Source: Atopsyche davidsoni | Taxonomy: Eukaryota > Arthropoda > Insecta > Trichoptera > Hydrobiosidae | Reading direction: 5' to 3' | Assembly (NCBI GenBank): GCA_022113835.1 | Contig: JAILWY010000001.1 | Coordinates: forward strand, 10,044,001 to 10,108,000 | Length of the DNA: 64,000 nucleotides | Part shown: piece after piece, positions 46,766 to 57,627 of the stretch | Layout: each line of letters begins with the position of its first letter | Numbering within the stretch: position 1 is the first letter of the stretch | Program-made: the position numbers and the translations under genes | Notes under the pieces: generated by a model | Databases searched by the model: none | What the model was told of the DNA's origin: nothing | Seen by the model: only the letters and a program-made list of their open reading frames with translations

Positions 46766-46930
46766 TTTTCTGTCGTCGGTTTTTCTTGTACTTTTTGCCA
46801 GTACTCGTTTACCGACAAAGTAGAGATACAAAAACACATGTTCGAGTTTTTCGTGTGCCCGTGCGGTTGTCCGACTACCTGTCCGCCTTATACGTTTGCC
46901 TGTTTCTGCAACTATGGGTATATTTTATAA
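46766..46930 (+). CDS. Cys-rich ORF with a C2H2 zinc-finger-like half
   Basis: Fifty-four codons are open from just after a TAA (46763-46765) to TAA at 46928-46930. Residues 8-24 read CTFCQYSFTDKVEIQKH, an exact match to the first part of a C2H2 finger (C-x2-C-x3-F-x5-hydrophobic-x2-H). The second zinc-binding His is missing in the usual place. A Cys cluster follows instead (CPCGCPTTCPP, then FACFC). The only ATG is at codon 25, after the finger-like part, so a start would need an upstream exon. It may be a decayed zinc-finger exon or coincidence. Confidence 0.3.
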   Translation, partial: FSVVGFSCTFCQYSFTDKVEIQKHMFEFFVCPCGCPTTCPPYTFACFCNYGYIL

Positions 46931-47045
46931 AAAAAAACTTTTATATGTTTTCGAATTCCTGATAATTTTAATATGGGAATCAGAAAAGTACCTTGCATTA
47001 AATAAATGCGTCTTTTGTACATAAAAATTGAGCTGTCTAAGGTTT

Positions 47046-47195
47046 CTACACACGTAGCAACAAATCACATAGCCAACTTGCAACTAGCCAATAGCGTACC
47101 TTTATTTTAGGTGTTCTTTATGTTTTTTTTCCTGATATGTAGAACGCTATTGGCTAGCCACAAGTTGCTGGCGTGATTTTTTGCTACGTGTGAAG
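47046..47195. mobile_element. Palindromic MITE, copy 2
   Basis: The left arm begins CTACACACGTAGCAAC and the right arm ends GTTGC-type sequence and CTACGTGTGAAG. Both carry the conserved AGCCAATAGCGT core in inverse orientation, about 150 bp overall. It belongs to the same family as 3559-3718, with near-perfect cores but different outer arm sequence. Confidence 0.75.
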
Positions 47196-47378
47196 AGTTT
47201 AAAGCCTTAACTTTGTGTATCTATTTTTAAAAGTATATGTGTAAATTGAGGTCCTGTAAAATGTTAAGAGTATTGTTTGGGAGAATATAACCTTTAAAAT
47301 GAAATCGTCTTAATTGTTTTAATAATTTTTGTTTTTAGTTAAGTAACTAAGTAGAAAAGGGGTTTAATTCTTATTATA

Positions 47379-47409
47379 TCCCCAAGAACCAGGAGCTGGT
47401 TCTTGGGGA
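47379..47409. repeat. Perfect 14-bp stem with 3-base loop
   Basis: TCCCCAAGAACCAG pairs exactly with CTGGTTCTTGGGGA around GAG. It is followed by a GC-enriched block to about 47560. It is too short for a miRNA precursor. AACCAG/CTGGTT resembles half-sites of dimeric factors such as Grainyhead. A transcribed hairpin or cruciform is possible. Confidence 0.75.
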
Positions 47410-47569
47410 CATTTTGATTGAGAGATTCTCATTGCAGAGTAACCTCGTGAGGTCTCTTCGAGGAAAGAAGGGGTGACTGATGGGCCTGTCCAGGCAGCGT
47501 GCGATATCACCCTTCAGCTCCAGCGGCTCCCGACAAGGCCACCTTTACAAAAGACCGGACTGGAAAATA

Positions 47570-48155
47570 ATACCTGGCTGCCTACGCAAGTCATAATCCA
47601 CAAATAAGACAGTTTGCTTCGAATATTAGAAACCATTATAAAACATTGATTTAAATAGTTTTGTACAATACACGAACATCAAGGGGACATATTGTGCATA
47701 ATGTATCTAACGATGTAAACATCTTTGAAAAAAAATGTCTTTGATGAAATTAATTTTGTGTACAAAGAAACAATAGAAATATTTTATTATTATATAATAC
47801 AGTTCTATGCATTGCATACATATTTTCTATAGTATTCCATATATACATTCACAATATTAAACAAAACGAAGGCATTAATCTTTATGTATTCAGGAAGGTA
47901 AAGATCTTAAAATCTTCAAAGCACTAAAAATCTATTTGAAGATAAAAAAAATAGCAAGAACGCGACAGTGAAAAATATTAAACAATTTTTGGTTAGCAAT
48001 GTTATGAGAAAAAACCTTTTCACACTTAGTATCGCAATTTTTCGATTACATAAATGTGCACAGGTCATTATGTTTCAATTTTTATTACTCGTTCGAGTCA
48101 ACTAAACAAACTTGCTAAAAAAAAACTGTGCAAATATTATCTAACTGTTGTAATT
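47570..48155. other. AT-rich non-coding stretch
   Basis: AT-rich, with no recognised feature. Confidence 0.6.
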
Positions 48156-48270
48156 ATTCGTGAGCACTTTGCCTTTTTGCACATTTTCTTTTATCTTATA
48201 TAAAAAGCAGCGAAATCACCCAATCGTTTATTGCCCAACCTTGTCAAACACAACAACCACGGTTCAAAAT

Positions 48271-48474
48271 TCAAAGACTAGGCTGAGACTGAGGCTCCAC
48301 GGCTTTCTGGAGCACGGAGCCGATACGGGCACGAGCGGATCCCCTAATAACCTTGTGAGGGCCACAAAAAGGGTTCATGCTGCCAGCCAGCTCCTCTGTG
48401 ACATTCCGAATCTCGATGACGAGCGTGACGTCACACCCTCGCGCCAAAGCCTCCTGCAGTCCACCCACTTGCTC
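48271..48474 (-). CDS. Candidate minus-strand terminal exon (GC-rich)
   Basis: On the minus strand a long T-tract (about 48482-48505) precedes an AG, after which a frame starting QVGGLQEALARGCDVTLVIE stays open to TGA at 48271. The peptide alternates hydrophobic and charged residues like helical protein (RNVTEELAGS) and ends PQSQPSL. The sequence also holds a perfect CRE palindrome (48426-48433), and plus-strand frames overlap. Coding and regulatory readings are about equally good. Confidence 0.3.
   Translation of the reverse strand, partial: EQVGGLQEALARGCDVTLVIEIRNVTEELAGSMNPFCGPHKVIRGSARARIGSVLQKAVEPQSQPSL
48426..48433. promoter_or_regulatory. Perfect CRE palindrome TGACGTCA
   Basis: TGACGTCA lies within GC-rich DNA. 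It is the same octamer as at 10924-10931, and an AGACGTCA variant lies near the CpG-island promoter (about 56948). Confidence 0.55.
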
Positions 48475-48499
48475 GGCGATCGAAAAAAAAAGTCTTTTT

Positions 48500-49540
48500 T
48501 TTAAGGTGCGGAACGTGATCGGTGTTTTATTTTTATTCGGTTTCGGAATGTTCGCCTTGTTCGTATGCCGCTTAAAATGTAAATTGATAGTGAAGTGGAA
48601 ATATTATAAAAAGTCGATAAAGAATAAAATACGCTCGATATGGTGGATAATAAATTATGCCCATTTAGTGAATTTTTACAAAACGATTGGATCTAAAACA
48701 CAAATAACAATTGTGCAATTTACTATAACAACATTAAAATTATTATCTACGTAGCAGATTTTTTAGTCTAAAATATAAAATATGTGAGTGAATCATCAAT
48801 TATATAAATTAAGTCACACGTGCATAAAATGCTTATGGTGTCATTTATGACACAGCAGCTTTGTTATTTATTTAACACAAAAATGGTTTATTTTACACAT
48901 ATTTTTCCCTCCATAAACTCAATAACGAAAATAGAGAAATCCATGTACACTACCGCCCCTATCTGTGCCAGGAGCAGGGGACAGCCGCATGCTGTTTTGT
49001 AATATAAAAAAAACTTAAGCTTTGTATTTTTCTTTTTAATCAATAATTAATCAATCCCAACATATCTACGAGTGTCTTTGTTGTAAATTTATACTTTATA
49101 CCCGACCGATCTTGAAATCACTATTTTTAATATATTTGTATTCTTGATATACTGTTGGATATATCACGGCCCAGTGAGTGCTTTTAGTAAATCTATTGCA
49201 TAAAATGAAATTATGGGCAGTCTAAATCTTCAAAATTTTCCTATCTGTGATTTATAATCGAATACTTAAAATATTTCATGTCATCGTTTCATTAGAATCC
49301 AGACCGGCTCGCCTAGGATTTCCAAGGAAACTAATCATTCAATTTGTAAGTTTACATCGGATCACCATAAACATTAAATTTAATAAAATTGATAAACTGT
49401 ATATTTAAAAAATATAGTAGTGATCAAAACGGTATTATACTACTCAACGAAATTTTATTTATATCATAGGTAATGTAGACTCAAAATTACGTTAAACTTT
49501 CAATTAAAAGTTAGATATTTAATTAGAAGCGCATTATTTC
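48500..49540. other. AT-rich non-coding stretch
   Basis: AT-rich. The tail of a 125-codon plus frame (48377-48754) here is Lys/Ile/Tyr-rich and looks like chance. Confidence 0.55.
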
Positions 49541-49860
49541 CAGTGTCGCTTAGTTCCAGATCGTTCCGGAGCATATCTCCAGCCAGGATCTTAACTCCGC
49601 CGCTCTGAACCCTCATTTATTTTAATTTAAACTAACTCCCCGTCTAGACGCCGGCGGAGGTGTGCCGAGCGCGTGAGGGCCGGCCCCGCAATGCGCACAC
49701 TCGATCAAGTCCCCACTTCATGCCTAATGGATAATTAACAATCAATTGAACGATGATCAGACGTATGGCTGGATGCTGATTCAAGCGATGCTGACCGTCG
49801 CCGGGCCGCGTGCATATTCAAGCCGAACTAGCGCACACGGCATAAGTGACATTTAAACTG
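49540..49860. promoter_or_regulatory. GC-rich island, strong regulatory candidate
   Basis: GC-rich blocks (49550-49610, 49640-49710, 49770-49840) alternate with AT-rich homeodomain-type strings (ATTTTAATTTAAAC, GGATAATTAACAATCAATTG). No significant open frame crosses it. Together this is the composition expected of a conserved developmental enhancer. Confidence 0.45.
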
Positions 49861-50152
49861 ATTTATTATGATAGCGATTCAAGATAATTAGAAATTTAAT
49901 AGAATGTCAGCATTGCATAAGCGATTACTTGTGCCGTGTTTTTGCGATAAATATACGCAGCTTAAACTTATAAACCCGCAACATATCAATATAAAAGCCT
50001 TGTTCGAGGGTACCAAATAAACATAAGTCATTTTTGTAGTTCCTGCCAAGGACTTGTGATTTAGATGTTTTAAACATACTTACGGATAGTTTAAAAACTT
50101 AAGTCAAAGACCAGGTGTTAATTTGAATATTGCATGCATTTTTCATATTCAG

Positions 50153-50426
50153 GATGTGATGGTGATATCGCATTATCCAACACTTCACAAGAAACAACTT
50201 CTCCCGTGACAATAAAGTCTGCTGCGAGAGAAACAGACTCGCCCACATGAGCGAAGTACATTTGCAGCATGTATATCGTGCTGAAGTGTGCGATCCTGGG
50301 ATAAACTTTTGGGCACCATCTCGCACCACAGATTCACCACAAACACTCAGCTTTGTTGTCAACGATCCAGTAAAATCGCTTTCAGCTGCCTCTGTCAAAA
50401 AAGTGTCAATAAAAATTAACAAATAG
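50153..50426 (+). CDS. Exon-like segment with competing sense and antisense frames
   Basis: On plus, the acceptor TTTTTCATATTCAG at 50152 gives a 32-codon frame ending TGA (50248), and a second frame is open for 86 codons to TAG at 50426. On minus, a better acceptor (TTGACACTTTTTTGACAG) at about 50392 enters a 100-codon frame (AAESDFTGSLTTKLSVCGES early on). All three read like protein. The segment is less AT-rich than its flanks. At most one can be right; a conserved non-coding element is also possible. Confidence 0.25.
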
Positions 50427-50488
50427 ACTATTTAAATTTTAAAATAACATTTGATCAATTCTAAATTTAAAGTCCCAAATTTCAAATC

Positions 50489-50680
50489 TCAAAAAACTAT
50501 TAGTACCGTTGTTATAAATAAACTGACCAGGTAAACAAAGTAAGCCGCATTATCGGCCGACATGGCCCCCGCATACACATCAGAGCACGCCGCCAGCGCG
50601 GACCGATAAGAGTGTAATTTGCCCAAAGAAAACGCATTGCGTAATACGACTCCCGAGTGAATGAAGTGTGCGAAAGGCAA
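50489..50680 (-). CDS. Candidate minus-strand ORF with C-terminal membrane helix
   Basis: Sixty-three codons are open, with no ATG start. The peptide is mixed (RNAFSLGKLHSYRSALAACS) and ends in a clear hydrophobic helix (AAYFVYLVSLFITTVLIVF) right before the stop, as in a tail-anchored protein. The GC-rich part (50545-50700) could be regulatory. A short GC-rich patch follows at 50765-50810. Confidence 0.22.
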   Translation of the reverse strand: MPFAHFIHSGVVLRNAFSLGKLHSYRSALAACSDVYAGAMSADNAAYFVYLVSLFITTVLIVF

Positions 50681-50829
50681 ACTTTCTTTTATTACAAAAT
50701 TATACAGCGACTCCCATCCAGCTGATTAAATCACTAAGCAAGAACAATATAACGAGACACTTCCCTGCCATGGCTCTAGCGCCGCGCCACGGCGGGCCGA
50801 AACGAGAGATTTAATATAGACTCGGTTAG

Positions 50830-52780
50830 TGTTGATTATATTTCTAAAGCATTTTTTGCATAATTTATATATTACTTCGTAAATACACAAAAATTTCAAA
50901 AACGCTTCAAACAAAACTACGGATGTTTCAAAGGAATTGTCGGCGATATATATTTATTTATTCAAACCGTTGTTTTAGCACAGTGTGAGAAATGTTATAT
51001 TTTTGTTCTTTTCCATAATCTGCAAAATCATTACATATCTGAACTGTATTTGTATTAGAATCTCTATTTTCAGGGTCACAGAAAACTTGTTTATTTAGGA
51101 TGTGGGAAAACAGACAAGGCAAACAAAAGATGCAAACGTGAAACACGTTTTTACTAAATTAATATTTATTTCACATATTCAGTCATTCAATCAAATTACA
51201 CAAACTAAAAAAACTTGGATATCAATTTGAGCGTTTTTCTTATTAAAAATAGATTTATAAATCCATAAAATACAACTGTTTTACATAAATAACAAAATGT
51301 ATTATTTTACCATTTTTCGTTACAATTTTTTTTTTGGCTAAAAGGGGTAAATTATACAGCACCTTCCGAGTAGTCTCCTTCACCGTTAGTGAGCAGGGCC
51401 CATTTAATAGTAGCACTTTGAAATGGATGCGTGACTTTTGGCACACCTATTGAGATATAATTTAGAGCCTATCTCACTGAACGCCCACGGATCGTTTTTT
51501 ATCAGATTCGTGCCAAAACATACGAAAAAGGCGTTTGAAATCGACCCATTTTTTCCGTATAGGAAATGCGATGACTATCACAATGTTTATTTCTGTTATG
51601 TAGCCTTTAAATTTATTCGATTATACGTTTCATAAATGGTCGTAATTTAAAATAATCCGCTCTCCTATAAATTTCTCTGTTTCAAAATGAGGACCGAATA
51701 AGCGAGCCGCTGAGGTCCGAGACACGGCGAATTTATCTCATCTCGTAATTCAAGGTATTCTTTTACATGGTGAAGGCAATACGAATGAGATATCAAATGC
51801 CCAATTTGTAACGTTTTCATCATATAATCAGGAATATTCATAACCATCACCGCTTAACGTCAGAAGATCAAGTAACAATTCTGTTTGTCAAGATCTTTGA
51901 CAACATGGCCAAATAACTTATGAGGATGAGAGAGTTACTAATAAACCTAATATAATATATTATAGAAATATATGAATAGTGCATATATATGTCTCTACAG
52001 TTGTTTCTGTTTTCTGATAGTTGCTATGATTATTATAGAAATTGATATTTTATGGTGATTATTGATATAAATTTGTTAACCTATTTTATTTTATATTTAC
52101 TTTGACTTATTGAAATATTTTCCTTTTGTTTTTTTTATAGGTCCTTTTATGTTTAATATATGTAATAAATATATCCTAGACCAAATTATAAACTATTATT
52201 GTTATATACCGCTACGAGAAAATCAATACAAGAAATTTAGAAATACATTATGCATAGATAGATGTTTGTAAAAGGATAGGCAATATATTTGCAATACAGA
52301 TATCTACGGTAAATATACGTCAACCAATCGATGAGGCTCGAAAGCATCTATTGTTTTATTGACGGTGATTCCAGGATGTTGAAAGCTGTATAAATTCGTA
52401 AAATGTCAATATCCATTTATAACAAGCTGTATTTTATATTTCAGTAAAAATATGAACGATAAGAATTATAGAGAGATTTGGTATTTGACATTTAGATGTT
52501 TTTTTTTTAATCCCAAGAAGGCTTAGCCCATTTATGTTCACACATTTGAAAAGTTTAGAAATACAACCAAGCTATGACATGTTTTTGAATATTTAGAGCC
52601 ATTCGATTGAAATTCTGGTCTCCAGATCAGGATCTCTCCATGAAGCATTCCCAACAATTCTGGATTTCAGACATCACATTTAGCATCATTTGCTCGAATA
52701 ATCCACAAATCCCCTGAGTGAGAGCTTATACGTTCCATATAAGATTGACTACGTGCATATTGTTGAGGAACCCTAACTTG
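50830..52780. other. AT-rich non-coding stretch
   Basis: AT-rich. Small GC-enriched patches lie near 51350-51420 and 51690-51740. Short frames (51255-51850) have no support. Confidence 0.5.
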
Positions 52781-52789
52781 GAGGAAGGA

Positions 52790-53080
52790 TGATTGCAATT
52801 ACCAGTGGCTGAGTGCAGCGAGCCCGCCCAGGTCTGTCAGGTGCCAAGTCCTCGCCTGCAGTACTTCATGCACCATTATCTGTAACTTACACCATCTCCT
52901 CCCGGGACCAGCACTCTGCATTCCGTACTCTCCCTACGCTCCCTCCACCCCTTGCACCCCCTAAGCTCCCTACACTCCCTGCACCGGCCCGCCGTAGCAT
53001 AATGTTGTCACTCTGAGGCGTCAAATATCAGCACCCGGTATTAAATTGCTACTCGTAATGTGCCGTTCGCCCAAGTGTTA
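52790..53080. promoter_or_regulatory. GC-rich island with a C-rich tract
   Basis: The plus strand has a run of CTCCCT/CACCCC-type strings at about 52928-52983. On the minus strand this reads as several spaced GGG runs able to form a G-quadruplex. A 67-codon plus frame over it is a Pro-rich shadow. Confidence 0.4.
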
Positions 53081-53399
53081 CGCTTTTTCTCTATACATGT
53101 TGAATTTTAAAAAAAAAATGCAGTTCGTGCAAATTGAAAATTAAAATTATATTAAAAGAGTGTCACGCGTTTTAAGATTTCTAAATTAATAAAACCTGCA
53201 CAAAAATAATATGAGAAATGAATGTGTGAGTAATCATAACTCAAAATAACAAATACGTATTTCCAATTAAAAAAAATCACTTGAAATCTGAAAATGTGGA
53301 GCTGAATTAGAATATTTTTAAATACCCGCAAATCTTATTTACAGATATTTTATTTTAGATTTAGTATAGAATGTCCGTCTGGCTTTATAGGCTGTCAAG

Positions 53400-53640
53400 T
53401 GAAGCTATCTTCGTGCAATTGTCACTATGCGAGTAGTAGCGTGTAGGAGATATTCTGAGCAACAAACCATAAAGTATGCCCTAAAATCGAATAGGAAATA
53501 AAAAAAAGCGAAATCAAGGCACATATTCCGCGAACGTCTCGAGCCTAACGAGGCAAAAGTCCTCCATGATTCTGGAGACTTGGCCGGGGAAGGGGTGACC
53601 AATCCACGGCCTTACTTCATTATCTTCCCCCGTATGCTCT
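53400..53640. promoter_or_regulatory. Moderately GC-rich island
   Basis: GC-enriched mainly at 53520-53610. The overlapping 65-codon minus frame has no splice support. AT-rich DNA without features follows to about 54530. Confidence 0.3.
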
Positions 53641-54539
53641 GTTCAAATACATCATATCAAATAAATTTTACAAAATAAACAATTTTTTATTTTAAAAAAA
53701 TTGTTAAAAGTTGAGCGGATAAAAATATTTACTTACTAAAATTAAGCTAACGTTCATCCCTATCAGTATCAGTCATTACTGCGAGTCAATATTTATCACG
53801 ATTGTAATAATGCAAAAGTTTACTTGCCATTTTTAATAAAACATTCATAAGCCAAATAAATTAAATAAACACAAAATATTTGACAGTCCTAACTTGAATC
53901 AGTCATATGCAAAGTCTTGCAATAAAACAAATTCGCCAAGGCTTGAAAGGTTTGAATTTGTAAAATCTTTAAAAATAGTCTGAAATGACATTAAAAACTT
54001 GTTCTAGCAAGGCGGTAAGCCAACTGTCTTGCCAATCCGACAGATGACAATAACAATGGTTCGAGGTATTATTCATTTATCACAAAATTGAAAAAAACCT
54101 TTTGACTGTAAAATATTTATTAATGTTAAGAAATGATTTACATTAGTTTTTTTATTCCTCAGACTAATACTAACTAAATATGCTCTAATACACCTTATTG
54201 CCTAAATATAATATATCTCATGTAAATTTACCTGATTATCAGTTTTGATATTTAACAATACAGTATATTTTTTTCAAAATGATATTTCTGTAATATTTAA
54301 AAAATAAAGAAAAGAAGATATCGTGGTCATGCATCATAACTAATCATTTTATTGACATGAAGTCGATATGAACTCCGAGATACAAACACGCGTTTAACTG
54401 ACATTTACATTTTATCAAAAAGATCATTCTCGGTATAGTGAATAATCAACTGCAAAAAACAGGCTTTTAAGTATTATTAGATTTGATTTATAGGCTTATA
54501 AGCCACTCTGTATAATTCTGAAGGGTGTTTTACTAACGT

Positions 54540-54800
54540 AGCTTTGACTTTGCGGCTCGTCTTTCAAAGGAGGTTCTGGTTGTTATCACTTGCCGGAGAG
54601 CTGAGATGGAATAGTTGATGCCCCCTGGCCGGGGTTGCTGTCTGTAAATCCTCCCTTCAAGTGCAGCCGCGGGGTGCGGGGGGGGGAGGAGAGGGGAGGG
54701 GAGGGGGCAGGAAAGATGGCGCCGGCTAGGCAGACGTCCCGAATCTGGTATTCCTATACTATGTTTGATTAATCGTGCGCCCGACGTAACTGAGTATTTT
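54540..54800. promoter_or_regulatory. GC-rich island with G-quadruplex tract and Pho-like site
   Basis: A G-rich tract at 54671-54708 has six or more GGG runs and shares GGGGTGCGGGG with the tract at 10897. It is followed by AAGATGGCGCCGGC at 54714, a good Pho/YY1-type site. The 115-codon minus frame here becomes Pro-rich across the tract, as a shadow would. Confidence 0.5.
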
Positions 54801-54809
54801 CCTCGCTGT

Positions 54810-55790
54810 TGCGTAATATGGTCCGGAGTTTTATTAATTTTATTTTGTATGCAATTATTTTCAATTTCGGCATATTTCAAGTGTGACGTGATATTAATGA
54901 ACAGTGAAAATATGTACTAAAACAATCTTTCATTCATTTTATTGAAAAACATAAAACCTTTCTAAATTTATTTAATACCACGATAATTAATAACAGTGCA
55001 ATATATATATATCTATATATATATTATTTATAAATAAACTGACGGGCCCAAAAGTTTACAATGAACTGAGAACATTTTTGCACGCTATAGAAATCTATCA
55101 CCAGCGACAAGACTGTTTATTAAGACATCGACAAACGAGAAATAACATTTTAAAACTATGAAATATTTTGCATACAGGAAATTAAGCAAAAGTGAATTTG
55201 TGAATAAATGGGCTTGGTCGAATTTCGTTTCCCAAATAGGCAAATAATAGAAATTGAAAAGTTTAAAAGAAAAGACAATTCAAAAATATTAACAGGAGAA
55301 GGACCCATTTTAATTATAAATTTATTTATGTTATTTATCAAAAGACAGTTTCTAACTTTCAATAAGTGAAAGCATTTGTTAGTCTTAGTTATATTATTAT
55401 TATGTTTTATTTCATTATCATCATACATATATGTTTAATGTTAATAAGTGAAATGGATGTATTCGACAGTTGTAGATAGACAGATATTATGTCAGATACA
55501 ACTGATATGACGGCTACAGTGAGTTCATCAGGCGTTCACACAGTTTTATTGCAATTGAATTATATAAATATATATACTTCATTGAAATCTCACATTTTAT
55601 AAGCTGTATATCAATTGATTATTGAATCATGAAATCACGACAATACATACACAATGGATAAATAATTTTTAGATATTACGTTCATAATTTTTGAGTTCGT
55701 CATCGAAGTATACATCTAACACCAAAACCTAACGTTAATATAAATTACAATCGGTACGTTATATTTAAATATAAAGGTGCGACGGTTCTC
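54810..55790. other. AT-rich non-coding stretch
   Basis: AT-rich, with a short TATATA patch near 55001-55025. A 90-codon minus frame (55156-55428) is Asn/Ile/Lys-rich and looks like chance. Confidence 0.55.
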
Positions 55791-55802
55791 GTGAAAATGT
55801 AT

Positions 55803-56132
55803 TCAAGAGTAAATTTCCTTCCGAGTTCCGCGCGCCTCACACGTTCCTCGGTGAATTTCCAAGACAGCTTCATATAAATTCAGAAATACATCCTTCACTC
55901 GGTTCTCTTTCGTAAATACGAATTCCTTATCTCCAGTTGTCACGGCGACACATTTCACAAAGTAGGTACAAATTTTCTTTACAAATTTCCTAAGGGTATT
56001 GCAATACATATTTTGGACGGAACGCTTAATTTGAAGCTCCGCGGCTTCGAGGCGGCCCTGATTGTCGAATCCAGAATATTCCCAATTCTCTGATTGTTTC
56101 AATAACAAAGGAGGGTTCGCCCGCGTCGTACC
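55803..56132 (-). CDS. Candidate minus-strand terminal exon, 109 aa
   Basis: On the minus strand the acceptor GGATTTACTTTTTAG is followed immediately by a phase-0 frame of 109 codons to TGA at 55803. Composition is strongly protein-like: Glu/Lys/Arg-rich with Cys and aromatic residues (RLEAAELQIKRSVQNMYC; FVFTKENRVKDVFLNLYEAV). It reads as mostly helical, with a basic Cys-containing middle (RKFVKKICTYFVKC). The ATG inside is at about residue 42, so a start exon is needed. The 60078-59908 exon on the same strand ends in the matching phase. No family was recognised. Confidence 0.45.
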   Translation of the reverse strand, partial: GTTRANPPLLLKQSENWEYSGFDNQGRLEAAELQIKRSVQNMYCNTLRKFVKKICTYFVKCVAVTTGDKEFVFTKENRVKDVFLNLYEAVLEIHRGTCEARGTRKEIYS

Positions 56133-56400
56133 CTAAAAAGTAAATCCGCCCCTGGGGTTTCGAGACTTCTCCCGATGCAGGCGGTTACTCCTGAACCTAC
56201 TCAGTTACGGGAATAATCAATTTACTTAATAATTTTGAGTTACAATATCTCGCGTAGGCACTTTTCAACAAAAACAATTTTTCAAAAATACTTGCATTGA
56301 TATTGTTTTATATACTGTCGTGTGCGGTTGATTCAATACGATCAAACCATATTATCGTTAAGTAAACATTTGTAATTCTCAGGCGCTGGAGGATCACATC
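56133..56400. other. Short AT-rich gap before the CpG island
   Basis: Mixed composition. It includes the edge of a 132-codon minus frame (56308-56706) that is a shadow of the island. Confidence 0.5.
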
Positions 56401-57002
56401 GTATTCCCGAAGTAAAAGTAATCGCAAGTCAAAAACATCGATGGACGGTTCGCTATTATCAGATGAAAGTACGATTCGGCTGATTATGATTATTTTTTTT
56501 TTGTTAAGAGGATTGTATATATTGGATATAATTATCGACCCTGTCGCGGAACACCGGTCATCCCCGCTCGACGGATGGCAATCTTTGAGGCGTCCGCAGA
56601 GCCGAGCGAGCCCGGGCCCGAGCCGGGGGAGCCCCGCGCCGCCGAAATTGATTCTTCTCGCGAAATAAAACGCACAGTATTCCGGATACGTATTCCGTAT
56701 TATCAACCGAATTCGGCGGTCTCCCTCGCCATCCCTGTCCCGCGCGCGCCCCGGGCGGGGGGGCTCGGAGCCTCTCGCTCGCGCGGGCCCCGTCGCCGCG
56801 CCGTTCGATACTCCGGCGGTCCCGTGCTCAGTCAGATCTCGCCCGCCGCGCCGCTCGCTCGCCGCCGCCCGCCGCCCGCCTCAGAGCCGTAAACAAGTCG
56901 AGTAGTTGTTGCAACGCGCCGGCCAGTGCTGCGACCAGACGTGCGAGGAGACGTCACCCGTGGCCGGTGCCGCGGCGCGAGGCAGGCGAGGCAGACGCGC
57001 GC

Positions 57003-57239
57003 AGTTCGCAGTTCACAGTTCGGGTGCAGGTCGCGGTGCGGGATAAAGTGGCTGTGAGTGTTCGGACTCGATCGGTCGCTGTGACGTGATACTATCCTGT
57101 TGAAGTGCTTCGGTACGCGAGCCCCGATACTCCGCCGTCTCGTCGGGCCCGCGGGTCGTCCGCCCGGCCGAGGATCGAGATTCCGCGCTATGTTTCATTT
57201 CTGTGGATCTTGCTGACGCGACTTCTGCACGAGCGAGTG
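57003..57239 (+). ncRNA. Candidate non-coding first exon (5' UTR) of a plus-strand gene
   Basis: A strong donor, GAGTG|GTGAGT, at 57240 closes a GC-rich segment. A plausible start region is the triple CAGTTC repeat at 57002-57022, which matches the CAGT core of insect initiators. The start site is approximate and could lie further upstream (56880-57000). Within it, ATG at 57190 opens only an eight-codon upstream ORF (MFHFCGSC) ending TGA at 57216, so the exon looks non-coding. The coding part must lie beyond 64000. An alternative donor-like GTGAGT lies at 57054. Confidence 0.55.
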
Positions 57240-57627
57240 GTGAGTGATCCTTCCGGGGCGACTGCGCCCGCCGTCTCCTCGCGGCCGGCTCGGATCGTTC
57301 GATCGCCGGCCGGTCGATTTATTCCCGCGAGGGCGCGATTCGTGTCAGTCGAGGACTGCATCGATTCAATATTTAAAACCTGTTGTTTGAATCGCTCGAA
57401 ACCATAGCTACACTGGCTCGTCGCGACGCGCATTGCGTTCCGTCGCGGGTGGGTCTCGCACGTTGCGGAGCGAAACTGGTATTTTCCACATCGTTTGATA
57501 TTCAAATCCGCTCCTATTCGGTGCCGATTCGAGGCCCGGCGGGGGACGAGCCGCCCGCCCCCAACTCCCGTCGGATGAGTTTTAATTTTCGACACTGATA
57601 GTTTTGTACCGGAATAAAAAATACGTT

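Noticed and set aside
56308..56706. 132-codon minus frame at the edge of the CpG island
   Set aside because: Crosses the composition boundary with no start or splice support and overlaps several other frames; typical GC-driven shadow.
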